A stretch of DNA of 64,000 nucleotides from a candidate division KSB3 bacterium (GCA_002748425.1 PDSJ01000015.1:1-64000), one strand, 5' to 3'. Positions 8,275 through 16,838 are shown, counted from the first letter of the stretch. Notes: generated by a model from the letters alone, not told the origin. Numbers and translations are program-made.

Positions 8275-8541
8275 TTAATCCGACGCGTTCTCCTGAGATT
8301 TGAGAACCGCCTTAATTTCACGCTCCAGCACATCAGGCTGATAAAGACGGTGATGCCAAAATGAAAATCCGATCAAAGCAAAACCTGCCAGAACGTGAAC
8401 GCGTTTTGCCCGGCGTCCTCGTATAAATCCGCTTACAGCCGTGACAGCCAGGCTCGCCGTCATGCCAATTTTAGCCAGATCTTTTCGTCTTTTTAAACGC
8501 TGATTCGCTGTTTCAAGTGAAGTGATATCTGCTGTTATCAC
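8275..8541 (-). CDS. Small membrane protein of the ATPase cluster
   Basis: 88 residues. A basic helix (NQRLKRRKDLAKIG) is followed by a first hydrophobic segment (MTASLAVTAVSGFI), a basic turn (RGRRAKRVH), a second hydrophobic segment (VLAGFALIGFSF) ending WHHRLYQ, and a charged C-terminal helix. Two His groups bracket the second segment, a layout seen in small haem- or metal-binding membrane proteins such as DUF4405-like domains; that is a weak resemblance. It lies 44 bases before the S-C-A ATPase gene on the same strand. A ribosome site (CAGGAGG) sits before the ATG. I infer a partner of the ATPase. Confidence 0.65.
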   Translation of the reverse strand: MITADITSLETANQRLKRRKDLAKIGMTASLAVTAVSGFIRGRRAKRVHVLAGFALIGFSFWHHRLYQPDVLEREIKAVLKSQENASD

Positions 8542-8720
8542 GCTGTATTACCTCCTGAGATGAGCTTAGAGACTGCTTTCTCTTCTGCCTGTCGTGTTTT
8601 TTCCTGCGTTGATGCCTTTTTTCAAAACAAAAAGACAGTGGGCTGTGCTGAAGCATAACTGCAGGCGGCACAGTCAGGCCTCAGCACGACTTTCCGAAAA
8701 TGTACTCCTGGGAGAGGAAG

Positions 8721-9128
8721 TCAGACGCTTTTCTGACTCATCTCCGCCCGAATATCATGCACCTGCTCTTTGACTTCTTCAAGGCCGCCCTGAAATAACG
8801 ACCAGACTTTGATTCCGCTGGCAAGCAGCGTGCGCTGAACTGCAGGATGTGTCAGGAGAATCGCTATCCCAGCCCCCAGGACAAAGCCTTTGAGATAGCC
8901 GGAATTCGAAAAGTTGAACCAGGAGGCGAAACCAGTGGCCGGAGTCGCTTCTGAAGGAATGTGAAAGCGACTGTCGGGGACCCTGGTCCCTTGCTGATAA
9001 AAAGGTGCCCAACTTGGCTGCTGGTTTCCCGCTGAAGGCGGATAAAGCGGCTGCTCCGATGTCAGGCAGTATTGATCTCCGGTCCGATCATAAGGCTGAG
9101 GAGAGCTATAATCGTATGATTGAGTCAT
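8721..9128 (-). CDS. Tail-anchored protein with Pro/Tyr-rich N-terminus and shared LKG-membrane module
   Basis: About 135 residues. Residues 1-70 are low-complexity, rich in Pro, Gln, Tyr and Ser (SSPQPYDRTGDQYCL). A glycine-rich membrane helix follows (GYLKGFVLGAGIAILLTHP), then an amphipathic, acidic tail (FQGGLEEVKEQVHDIRAEM). The membrane module is repeated in the protein at 9658-10575. GGAGG eight bases before the Met at 9126-9128 is preferred to the Met five codons upstream. No known enzyme domain is present. It lies between the MamC-like gene and the small two-helix gene, all on one strand, so a membrane-shaping or scaffold role in the same compartment is inferred. Confidence 0.65.
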   Translation of the reverse strand: MTQSYDYSSPQPYDRTGDQYCLTSEQPLYPPSAGNQQPSWAPFYQQGTRVPDSRFHIPSEATPATGFASWFNFSNSGYLKGFVLGAGIAILLTHPAVQRTLLASGIKVWSLFQGGLEEVKEQVHDIRAEMSQKSV

Positions 9129-9149
9129 CGTGAGAACCTCCATTGGTGA

Positions 9150-9515
9150 TTAGTCAGTCCCGGCAAAAGTATTCCAGGTATATTTGGCTCCGATTGCGAC
9201 GGCAACGATTCCGACAAGCGATAACACGCCGCGCGTACCGGCCGCTTTGACAACAGCCGCCGCGGCCGCTGTCGACAGACCGGTTCCGGCGGCCTCTTTA
9301 AGGACATTTTTGACGGCAGTCTGTTTGGTGATTTCATCATTTCCGACCCGTTGAATATTTTTGGCCGCTGCAGTTGCAGTGCCAATAATCGTTCCCAGTC
9401 CTCCTGCGATCAGTGCCGCATTGCTGATGGAATGAGGATATACGCGAGAGAGCGATTGATATCGGGGTTGGGCCTGGAGATGCTGATGCTGTTGATCATG
9501 GTATGAAGATAGCAT
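9150..9515 (-). CDS. MamC/Mms13-like glycine-rich membrane protein
   Basis: 121 residues. After a polar, Gln/His-rich N-terminus (about 1-28) comes a glycine-rich hydrophobic helix (NAALIAGGLGTIIGTATAA), then a polar loop starting AKNIQRVGNDEITKQTA and reaching EAAGTGLSTAAAAA, and a second helix (LSLVGIVAVAIGAKYTWNTF). The order KN, EI, E-x2-GxGL-x-TA, SL and AKYxW matches the magnetosome protein MamC/Mms13 as I remember it, whose loop binds the growing magnetite crystal. No other magnetosome genes are in the window. It is encoded in the iron ATPase cluster, so a role on the membrane of an iron-mineral or iron-storage compartment is inferred. Confidence 0.7.
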   Translation of the reverse strand: MLSSYHDQQHQHLQAQPRYQSLSRVYPHSISNAALIAGGLGTIIGTATAAAKNIQRVGNDEITKQTAVKNVLKEAAGTGLSTAAAAAVVKAAGTRGVLSLVGIVAVAIGAKYTWNTFAGTD

Positions 9516-9657
9516 AAATATAAGATTCGGCGCTCAACATAAATATGAAAAGTCCTGGGGGCTCAAGCAAATTACCTATCAAGCGTTCAATCCATACATG
9601 TTGTGTTCCGACTCCTTATTTTACAAATAGTTATGTTGTTTATACCTAAAAGATCGT

Positions 9658-10575
9658 TCAGGACTCTGCTTTGTCAGATCCTGCTGTCGAATCAGGGGTC
9701 GAGCGATTTTCGGCAGCGCCGGACGATGCTTTTTGAAACGTTCCCCATATCCCTGAAATCATATTGGCAATCGTCGTTTTGACTGTGTCGTTGGTCAGAA
9801 GAAACATCCCAATCGCGCCGATCAACGCCCCTTTCAAAAACTGCATGTCGCAGCCTTGAAAGAAGCGCATGATTTTTGAGGCATCCGGTTCTCCGGCCAT
9901 CATATCACCGACAATATCCATCAGTTGACCGTATTGGTATTGATACTGGTTTTGATCGTGCCTGTCGTGATGCTCATGAGCGCCGTGTCCGCAGCCGCTA
10001 TGATCGGCCGGCGGCATCGACGGATAAGCCTGAGCTTGCGGTCCGTACTGCCCGGGGGACTGTGGCGGTCCGTATTGCATAAAGGGCTGGGCGTGAAACG
10101 CTGTCCCTGGCATTGTCGTCGGGGCATACGGCGGCGCTGTCGCGTGATTGAATGGGCTGGCCGGCCCTTGTTGTGGCATGGCCTGCGGTCCTGAAAACAT
10201 TGGATGTCCCTGCAGCTCTGAGGGCATGCTCATCGGTCCCGTATAGCTCTGGTTTTCCATGCTTCTCTGATGATGTTCACAGGGACCTTCAGGGTGGGAA
10301 CAGCTTTCCGGCGCTTTTGGGTTCATTCCTGCCTGCTGCCCCATCATGGCGTAAAATTGTTCGATCGCCCATGACGGGATCCCCTGGTTCATGACCGGTT
10401 CCTGGCCCTGTCCGTAAGAATTCGGCCTGTTCGGAAATGCGGGGGCTTCCGCCGGTTGCTTGTTCTGCTCAGGCGTTTTGTGATGATCCTCAGAATGACG
10501 ATCGCTGTGCGGATCTCCTGTGCCTCCATCTTGCGCTATTTGATGTGTATGAGCTGTGTACTGGGTCTCTTTCAT
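9658..10575 (-). CDS. Large disordered His/Pro/Gln/Tyr-rich protein with C-terminal membrane module
   Basis: About 305 residues. Residues 1-220 have almost no predicted fold: His/Asp-rich stretches (HSDRHSEDHHK, CSHPEGPCEHHQRS, GCGHGAHEHHDRHD) alternate with Pro/Gly/Gln/Met/Tyr repeats (QYGPPQSPGQYGPQ, QYQYQYG). The C-terminus has FLKGALIGAIGMFLLTNDTV and a Trp-containing amphipathic end (GIWGTFQKASSGAAE), the same LKG module as the 8721-9128 protein. His clusters could bind Fe, Zn or Ni. GGAGG nine bases before the ATG at 10573-10575 decides the start; the frame itself extends to 10680. It is the first gene after a 349-base gap downstream of the second ATPase, so it may open its own transcript. 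Confidence 0.7.
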   Translation of the reverse strand: MKETQYTAHTHQIAQDGGTGDPHSDRHSEDHHKTPEQNKQPAEAPAFPNRPNSYGQGQEPVMNQGIPSWAIEQFYAMMGQQAGMNPKAPESCSHPEGPCEHHQRSMENQSYTGPMSMPSELQGHPMFSGPQAMPQQGPASPFNHATAPPYAPTTMPGTAFHAQPFMQYGPPQSPGQYGPQAQAYPSMPPADHSGCGHGAHEHHDRHDQNQYQYQYGQLMDIVGDMMAGEPDASKIMRFFQGCDMQFLKGALIGAIGMFLLTNDTVKTTIANMISGIWGTFQKASSGAAENRSTPDSTAGSDKAES

Positions 10576-10924
10576 GAAATTTTCCTCCGTCTGCCTGTGT
10601 AATGAAACGTTGCTGCCACTTTTGAGAGAAGGTACTGCTCTCTCAACGTGTCCTGCCAGAAATAGGAATGTGTCTTCCACTGCTGTTGATCACAAGCGTT
10701 CTGACAAGAACGGCATATTCTCTTTTGAAACATTCAGCGATGCACATGACAAGACGTTTTTCTATCGTATCAATAAAGAAGTCAAGTATTTTTAATAAGT
10801 TATATGAATCATACAAAGTTTTGAGGAACAAACTTTATGAAAATCCTGTGTTTGTTGTGATCTGGATTTCAGCGGGAGAATGTCTTCGTGCAGAATTCTT
10901 CTCCCTGGAATGTATGCGGCGTTG
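10576..10924. other. Intergenic region with inverted repeat, probable promoter of the disordered-protein gene
   Basis: No supported gene. On the minus strand a TTGACT-like -35 lies near 10780, followed by A+T-rich DNA, but no convincing -10 at correct spacing. A perfect 7-bp inverted repeat, AAAGTTT (10815-10821) and AAACTTT (10830-10836), could be an operator or the end hairpin of the second ATPase transcript. No TTAG-N6-CTAA box is present. Confidence 0.4.
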
Positions 10925-13117
10925 CTATGCGTCTGACGGCTCCTGAATTTTTTTGACTTCCGGAGTTTGAAAGGAGAGTAATCGACTTGAATTAGCCAGT
11001 ACCCCAAGGGTATGAACGATGTGCAGTAATCCGGCTGCCACTGGGGCTAACAAACCTGATGCGCCAAGAATCGCTCCTATAAGGTTCGATCCGGTCGCGA
11101 TCCGGAAGTTCTGCCGAACCACATTTAAGGTCTGTTGACTTAACGCATGCGCATAGATGACACTGGGTAAATCATCGTTCACCAGCGCAATATCGGCAGC
11201 CTCAATTGCCACTTCTGAGCCACCGGCTCCCATAGCCATGCCGATGTCGGCTTCAGCCAGGGCCAGAGCATCATTAATGCCGTCTCCCACCATCAGCACA
11301 GTACGGCCTTTTCCCTTGAGATGCGATACGATCCTGGCTTTTTCTTCCGGCATCACCGATGAATAATGCATTGTCATGCCCAGCCGACCGGCAAGCTCCT
11401 CTGCCGTATCGTTTTCATCTCCGGTGACCATCAACGTTTCTTCGATGCCGTGCTGGTGGAGATAGTCAATCATCGGTTGCGCATGAGGGCGTTCACGATT
11501 GGCAAAGCCGATCATGCCCAGGACAGTTTTATCTCTGGCGATGAATACTGTGGTCAGATGCTTCTGGCGTAATTCCCGTAAGGTCTCCTGCGCCTGAGTC
11601 GTATCGATCGCAAATTGCTGCATAAGTTTATGGCTGCCTGCTAAAATCTCCTGTTGGTGAATTTCGGCACGTACGCCTTTGCCGATCACATACTCACAGA
11701 CTTCATGCTGTATAAACGCAATCTCTCGGCTCTCCGCCTCAGCTTTAATCGCTTCAGCCAGAGGATGAAAATTATGTTTTTCCACAGAGTAGGCAAGTTG
11801 TAGCAGTTCGCGTTCCGGCAAGTCGTTCACGCAGATGATCTTTTGTATTTCCGGTTCAGTGGTAGTCAGGGTGCCGGTTTTATCGAAACAGACGATATTC
11901 GCTTTTCCCAATTCCTCTAAATAACGTCCGCCCTTAAAAAGGATACCGCGCCGCGCTGCTGCATTAATTGCAGCGCTGACAGCGCTTGACGCTGCAAGAA
12001 TCGTTGCGCAGGGACAGGCCATCACCAGCATCACACTGAATGCCCGCCAGGCGCTGCCGCTAATCAGCCAGGTAGCGAGCGTGGTCCAGCTCCCCAGAGT
12101 GATTAGCTGTTTGGCTAATCGGTCGGCAACCCCTTCAATCGGCGCTTTGCGCTCAAGGGATTCTTCGACCATACGAAGTACTCTGGCAAGATAGGTGCGG
12201 TCTCCAACCTGTTCAGCCTGCACGAAAATGACACCGTGATCGACTAATGTGCCGGCAAAAACCTTGTCTCCGGCACTCCTCAGTATGCGCTCAGCCCGTC
12301 CGTTAATCGGCGATTCATCCAGCATGGCTTCGCCGCGCTCAATCTTTCCATCGATTGACAGCTTTTCGCCAGTGTGAAAGACGACGATGTCGCCGGGCCG
12401 CACCTGATCAACCGGAACTTCCACTTCGATTCCATCAAGAAACAAAAAGGTGTTATGCCCGGTTACTTCTAGAATATCTCTGATCGCTCGGCGCGAGCGC
12501 TCAGTCACCCAGGCTTGCAGTAAGGACGCCCCGCTTGTAATCCAAAGAATCTCGAGGGCCGTAATCGCTTCGCCGGCAGCAGTTGCCGCGATCAGGGACC
12601 CGCCGAGAAAGCTTTCCAGCTTAATTTCACCCTGCTGCATTTGCCGAAGTCCTTTTTTGACAAGAGGCCAGGCCGTGACAATTGAAATCAGTCCTAAAGG
12701 ACTCAACAGGGTTTGAGTGACCACCTGTTTCAAGAGGACTTCTCTGATGAACACGCCGGTCATCAGCGCAGAGAGACTGAGGAAGTGGAGCAGGGGACGT
12801 TGTAACGTCGGAGCAGCAGCTTCCAACGCCGGCTTTTGTGGCGTGTTGGCCGGAGAAACTCTCTGGGCAGGGGGATAGAGTGCCGAAAGAACCGCTGTGA
12901 GGTCTTCTTTCGTGATAATCGTCTCATTATAATATACGATTAGGCTCGCGCTTCGGGGATGCGCTTCAGCAGCCGTTACTCCGGGCGTTGCCTTGAATGT
13001 TGAGGCAAGATCTGAAGCAGCCTCCTGATCAAAGCGGATCGGGTAGACTTTAAAGCGTATGCGGTTTGGGATCCAATGTTTGATTGTAAAATAGCGCTGT
13101 GTGCAGGCATAGTTCAC
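10925..13117 (-). CDS. Heavy-metal P-type ATPase (CPC type) with atypical actuator loop
   Basis: A 730-residue P1B-type pump, paralogous to the 6104-8230 protein. Its N-terminal HMA-like domain lacks CxxC (WIPNRIRFK). The metal-binding helix has MACPCATILAAS (Cys-Pro-Cys at 368-370). The phosphorylation motif is DKTGTLTTT (Asp412), with HPLAEA, TGDENDTAEE and GDGINDALALAEADIG downstream. The actuator loop reads DESPINGRAE: Asn-Gly-Arg (272-274) stands where TGE is normal, so the glutamate that drives dephosphorylation is absent from its usual place. The start overlaps the DtxR gene by four bases (ATGA), so the repressor and pump are co-expressed. Substrate could be Fe, Mn or Cu; iron is favoured by context. 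Confidence 0.9.
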   Translation of the reverse strand: MNYACTQRYFTIKHWIPNRIRFKVYPIRFDQEAASDLASTFKATPGVTAAEAHPRSASLIVYYNETIITKEDLTAVLSALYPPAQRVSPANTPQKPALEAAAPTLQRPLLHFLSLSALMTGVFIREVLLKQVVTQTLLSPLGLISIVTAWPLVKKGLRQMQQGEIKLESFLGGSLIAATAAGEAITALEILWITSGASLLQAWVTERSRRAIRDILEVTGHNTFLFLDGIEVEVPVDQVRPGDIVVFHTGEKLSIDGKIERGEAMLDESPINGRAERILRSAGDKVFAGTLVDHGVIFVQAEQVGDRTYLARVLRMVEESLERKAPIEGVADRLAKQLITLGSWTTLATWLISGSAWRAFSVMLVMACPCATILAASSAVSAAINAAARRGILFKGGRYLEELGKANIVCFDKTGTLTTTEPEIQKIICVNDLPERELLQLAYSVEKHNFHPLAEAIKAEAESREIAFIQHEVCEYVIGKGVRAEIHQQEILAGSHKLMQQFAIDTTQAQETLRELRQKHLTTVFIARDKTVLGMIGFANRERPHAQPMIDYLHQHGIEETLMVTGDENDTAEELAGRLGMTMHYSSVMPEEKARIVSHLKGKGRTVLMVGDGINDALALAEADIGMAMGAGGSEVAIEAADIALVNDDLPSVIYAHALSQQTLNVVRQNFRIATGSNLIGAILGASGLLAPVAAGLLHIVHTLGVLANSSRLLSFQTPEVKKIQEPSDA

Positions 13118-13587
13118 TCTGCGTCTCTCCTGTTGTGCGCTTCACTGTCCTCAAGAAGCTGATGAAAACGCTCCAGCCAGCGGGAACGTTCGCCATGTTC
13201 TTCAGAGAGAGCAAAGGAGTTCAGTTTCGACAGGCGTTCCAGCGTCCGGCTGCGGATATGGTGTTCCATGGCGCATGCCTCTTGTACCGCAATATGCTGC
13301 GGAATACAGAGAACCTTTGTTAAAAATGTCAATAGTGTATCATGCCGGCGCTGAACATGACCCGCAATTTTTTCGCCTTCTTGGGTCAGCTCGATATAGC
13401 CGTAATGCTCGTGTGTGACCAGGCCTTTCTGCGAAAGTGTCTGCACAGCGCTATTGACGCTTGACGCATTGACGCCGAGATGCCGGCTGACATCTTTGAC
13501 TCTGACCGCGCGTCTGCGTTTTTGCAGCAGGGCAATTGCCTCAAGGTAATCCTCAAGGCTGGGACTGAGTTCTGCACTCTTATCCAA
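13114..13587 (-). CDS. DtxR/MntR-family metal-dependent repressor
   Basis: 157 residues. An N-terminal winged helix (PSLEDYLEAIALLQKR, VKDVSRHLGVNASSVNSAVQ, GLVTHEHYGYIELT) is followed by the metal-binding dimerisation domain with CAMEHHI, the Cys-x2-Glu-His pattern of DtxR ancillary and primary sites, and an SRTLERL helix. There is no C-terminal SH3/FeoA-like domain, so it is of the short MntR/TroR type. The end overlaps the start of the second ATPase gene (ATGA), implying a repressor-pump operon. It may read the TTAG-N6-CTAA boxes seen at 5211 and 24644 (inference). The upstream 125 bases contain no such box. Confidence 0.9.
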   Translation of the reverse strand: MDKSAELSPSLEDYLEAIALLQKRRRAVRVKDVSRHLGVNASSVNSAVQTLSQKGLVTHEHYGYIELTQEGEKIAGHVQRRHDTLLTFLTKVLCIPQHIAVQEACAMEHHIRSRTLERLSKLNSFALSEEHGERSRWLERFHQLLEDSEAHNRRDAE

Positions 13588-13712
13588 AATATTTTTTAAC
13601 AGCAGGCATCAGGATGAATAAGACCTGACGCCGTATCGTCTCTGCCGTACAGCGACTTCTTCTCACCGCTGCCTCATAGATCGTGGCGTCATCGTTGTCC
13701 ACACTGCTGTGT

Positions 13713-14513
13713 TTACTGGAACTGCACCTGGACAATGCGATTATTCATGCGATGTTTCAGGATGGAGATCGCTGCCAGGAAGCGCATCCCGCGCCAGCGT
13801 TTTTTGTGATAGTCAAAATAGTTGGCCTCATTCACAATCCGAATGTGGGGATTCCAGCTTTCCATGACCCGGCTGTTTGAGATTCCCCATTTGAATTCTG
13901 CCCCACCGATTTTTTTCACTGCCTCGTGATGTTTGCTTTTTCCCACCATGAAAGGGGCTAACATTTCAAACAGCATCATTGCTCCGGGAAAATGCGTAAT
14001 CAGATGATGAAACAGGGACTTCACCTGTTCTTCGTCGAAGTACATCAAAATGCCTTCAGCCAGAATTAATACAGCCGCTCCGGCGCGTTCAATCTCGTTA
14101 TACCAGCTTGTATCAAACACTGATTTGGCGATCATGCGATAGCGGTCGTTTTCTTCAAAAAACTGTTTTTTCAGGGCAATGACTTCCGGCAGATCAAGAT
14201 CATACCAGCGAATGCTTCCATTGTCAATCCGGCTGAAACGCGTGTCCAGACCAGCGCCAATATTGATGATGACCGCCTTCGGATGCCTAACAATAAAATC
14301 TTGTGTACTTTTGTCAAGTAATTCCGTTCTGATCGCTACGCCGACCTGCGACATCCAGCTGTGTTCAAACTTTGAAAAATCATAATCAATCTTTTTGATC
14401 ATGTCAACAGCTTTGTCGTCCCGAATGATCGGATCTGGATGAACGCTTTCAGCGGCCCGTGCCCAAAGAGGTATCAAAAGCGTTTCAGGCACGTCTTTCA
14501 GCCTCGTACTCAT
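13713..14513 (-). CDS. Class I SAM-dependent methyltransferase, LCMT/COG3315 family
   Basis: 266 residues. The AdoMet site is seen as AVIINIGAGLDTRFSRID, followed by the acidic strand WYDLDLPEVI and the GAAVLILAEGILMYFDEEQV motif typical of the leucine-carboxyl-methyltransferase-like family (O-methyltransferases sometimes placed with polyketide or small-molecule pathways). The N-terminus LIPLWARAAES and DDKAVDMIKKIDYDF is also characteristic. No membrane segments. AAAGGAG lies before the ATG. The gene is between the DtxR gene and the metal ABC-importer cluster, all on one strand. A methylated metallophore is conceivable from context, but no biosynthesis genes for one are here. Confidence 0.85.
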   Translation of the reverse strand: MSTRLKDVPETLLIPLWARAAESVHPDPIIRDDKAVDMIKKIDYDFSKFEHSWMSQVGVAIRTELLDKSTQDFIVRHPKAVIINIGAGLDTRFSRIDNGSIRWYDLDLPEVIALKKQFFEENDRYRMIAKSVFDTSWYNEIERAGAAVLILAEGILMYFDEEQVKSLFHHLITHFPGAMMLFEMLAPFMVGKSKHHEAVKKIGGAEFKWGISNSRVMESWNPHIRIVNEANYFDYHKKRWRGMRFLAAISILKHRMNNRIVQVQFQ

Positions 14514-14532
14514 GGCAAGGTACTCTCCTTTT

Positions 14533-15834
14533 CTAGTGTGATTGCGCTGTATTCATGGCATTCAGGAGCGTTTCCAGGTTTGCTTCCATAAGATGCAGAT
14601 AACGCTCTGCTGCAGGAATATTTTCAGCCCCTTGTCCGCTCTCAAACGTATTCAGCACAGCCAGTGCTGCTCCGGCCTCTTGAATAGCCTGTTCGATCTC
14701 CTGTTTCGGCTGCCAGAGATGGATGACTGTGTTGACCTCGTTTTCTATCAACGTCTGCCGAAACTGCTCGATGTCATCAGCTGTCCAATAATATTCATCT
14801 TTTAAAAAGTATCCGGCGACCGGCAGGTTGAGATCACTTGTCAGGTACACGAGGCGATCCGTCAAGGCCGCGATATCGAGCCTATCAACTTCGAGGAATT
14901 CCATGACATAGCGATTTTTCATCGTAAAGACCGCGTGCTTGAAAGCGGCCAGGCTGGCTGCCACCTGCTCTGCTTCTGCCGGAAGGAGCTGTTGCAGGTC
15001 TTTTGCAAGAATATCCGCCATCGTCAGAACATTGGACAGGCTCAACCAGATATAAGGCGATATCTGCTTAGACGGACAGCTTTCAATGCGTTCTGCTTGT
15101 GAATCAGCAGGAACGTCGAGCAGGGAGACCCCGTTTAAGCCGGGATCAAAGGGCATCGAGGCATCGACTTCGATCGTATTGATATTCCAGCGTCTGGCAT
15201 AGCGGAACAACGGATCGTGTGACCAGATCTGCCGAATAGTGAGAACAGCGTCAAGCTGCTGCAAGATATCGCTCACCTCTCCCTCATGTTCATGCAGCCA
15301 GGAACTGTGATCTCCGACAGCAAGTCCGGGAGGGATAATGTCAATAACCTGAATCGAGCTGTCCAGGCAGAGTGCCTCAGCGAGCCAGCATAAGGGCGGA
15401 ATGCTGCATCCGACCAGCAGTTCCTCGCGTCCTGTGCTGCTGACGGCTTTTTCAGAACCTGGAAGGCGGCGGTCATCAGGCACTGTCGCTGTCGGAGGGT
15501 GAGTTGCTTCCTCTGCAAACGGCCCTTCCGCAGTGACAATATGCCCTTCTCCGGCATCAAAGGTGACTGTGTACGGGAAGGCAGGCATTGGAATTTCAAA
15601 GACACCTTCTTCCGGGATTGTAAATGCTTCAAGGAGGCGTCCCGTGGCTTTTTCCCTCAGAAAGACCTTAAATCCGGCAGCAGATTCGCCGGTAGAAAAT
15701 CCCGTTTCGATCAGAATCTTGCCTTCTCCACTCTCTTCAACCAGTAATAATGGTTTATGCGCGAGAACCTGTCCTGGCATAAGAAGCAAAAAAGATAGTA
15801 AGAGCATAAGTTTCTGTGTGAGATGATGTGGCAT
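14533..15834 (-). CDS. Exported AHKP-domain protein fused to a TroA/ZnuA-like metal-binding domain
   Basis: About 433 residues. The signal peptide ends Val-Leu-Ala, leaving His26 as the mature N-terminus. Residues 26-105 are the shared beta domain (HKPLLLVEESGEGKI ... VTFDAGEGHIV, with His98). A variable linker follows, then a domain from about residue 130 (ELLVGCSIPPLCWLAEAL) resembling cluster A-I solute-binding proteins: DHSSWLHEHEGEVSDI, DAVLTIRQIWSHD, ISPYIWLSLSN and an NTVIHLWQPKQEIE strand. AAAGGAG before the ATG at 15832-15834 fixes the start; the frame itself extends to 15945. It lies directly after the permease gene of a metal ABC importer, so a second, membrane-free metal receptor for that importer is likely. 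Confidence 0.75.
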   Translation of the reverse strand: MPHHLTQKLMLLLSFLLLMPGQVLAHKPLLLVEESGEGKILIETGFSTGESAAGFKVFLREKATGRLLEAFTIPEEGVFEIPMPAFPYTVTFDAGEGHIVTAEGPFAEEATHPPTATVPDDRRLPGSEKAVSSTGREELLVGCSIPPLCWLAEALCLDSSIQVIDIIPPGLAVGDHSSWLHEHEGEVSDILQQLDAVLTIRQIWSHDPLFRYARRWNINTIEVDASMPFDPGLNGVSLLDVPADSQAERIESCPSKQISPYIWLSLSNVLTMADILAKDLQQLLPAEAEQVAASLAAFKHAVFTMKNRYVMEFLEVDRLDIAALTDRLVYLTSDLNLPVAGYFLKDEYYWTADDIEQFRQTLIENEVNTVIHLWQPKQEIEQAIQEAGAALAVLNTFESGQGAENIPAAERYLHLMEANLETLLNAMNTAQSH

Positions 15835-15931
15835 ATAGTCTCCTTTCTGTGTGAATGTTCTATGCTGTAGTCGGGTCGGCATGGGCGAACGCTTTGAGGA
15901 GTGCGGCAAGGCTTTTCCAGCGGCCGCTCCC

Positions 15932-16834
15932 TTATGCTGCGTCACTCAAGCCTTTTGTCACGGTTTTTATTGCAGTGGTAATCACAAAAAATCCTGCAGC
16001 TACAAGAATAATCGCTCCTCCAGAGGGAATCGGCACATCATATTCCAGGGGGATAATAATGCCCGCCAGGCAGCTCACGGTCGAAAAAATCATGCTGTAG
16101 AGAAAAAATCCTCGAATAGAGCGGCTCAGATTTCTGGCCGCTGCTGCCGGAATAATCAACAACGCTTCCACCAGCACTGCTCCGATAATTTTGACCGCTG
16201 CAACCGTCAAGACGGTGATCATGACGATAAACAGGTAATCCAGCAGCGTGACATTGATCCCGCGTACCCGCGCCAGGTAGGGGTTAAAGCTTGCCAGCAG
16301 CATTTTGTTGTAATAGGGCATCCCCAGCGCAAGGCAGAGCAGCACGATGATGATTAAGACATTCATATCCGTATCGTTGACGGTCAGAATGGAGCCGAAG
16401 AGAATATTATCCAGAATATGCACGTTGACCTTGCGTGTGACGTACAGAAGCAGCGATGCGCCGACAGCCAGAGAAATCGATAAAAATACCGCGATCAAGG
16501 TATCTGACGACATCTTCGTGCGGTTTCGAGTAAAATTCATGCTCAGACCGAAGACAATACAAAAGCCGAACATCGATGCGTACGGTGACGTCGAGGGTTC
16601 TCCCCACAGAATTCCCAGAGCGACGCCTGTCAGGGCAGCATGACCGACAGCTTCCGAAAAGAAGGCCAGACGCTTTGTGACCACCATTGTGCCGATTCCT
16701 CCCAGAACCGGCCCGATGAAGATCGCGCATAAGAGTGAATTGACCACAAAAGCATACTGAAACGACTCGGGGACTTTCCCTGCCAGTGCGAGTTCCTGAA
16801 GTGTTGCTCTGATAAAATCGTACAGTGCATTCAT
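15932..16834 (-). CDS. Zn/Mn/Fe ABC transporter permease (ABC-3 family)
   Basis: A 300-residue integral membrane protein of the ZnuB/MntB/TroC family with about eight hydrophobic segments. Typical marks are the early FIGPVLGGIGTMVVTKRLAF-like segment, SEAVGHAALTGVALG, a loop carrying NRTKMSSDTLIAVF, and the conserved VKIIGAVLVEALLIIPAAAA helix. Pairs with the ATPase gene directly upstream (4 bases between them) and the binding protein before it. Substrate is a divalent cation; Zn, Mn or Fe cannot be separated by sequence. The AHKP/TroA fusion gene follows about 100 bases on. Confidence 0.92.
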   Translation of the reverse strand: MNALYDFIRATLQELALAGKVPESFQYAFVVNSLLCAIFIGPVLGGIGTMVVTKRLAFFSEAVGHAALTGVALGILWGEPSTSPYASMFGFCIVFGLSMNFTRNRTKMSSDTLIAVFLSISLAVGASLLLYVTRKVNVHILDNILFGSILTVNDTDMNVLIIIVLLCLALGMPYYNKMLLASFNPYLARVRGINVTLLDYLFIVMITVLTVAAVKIIGAVLVEALLIIPAAAARNLSRSIRGFFLYSMIFSTVSCLAGIIIPLEYDVPIPSGGAIILVAAGFFVITTAIKTVTKGLSDAA

Positions 16835-16838
16835 AAAA

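Noticed and set aside
9150..9515. A true magnetosome island
   Set aside because: Only one MamC-like protein is seen; mamA, mamB, mamE, mamK and other core genes are absent from the window.
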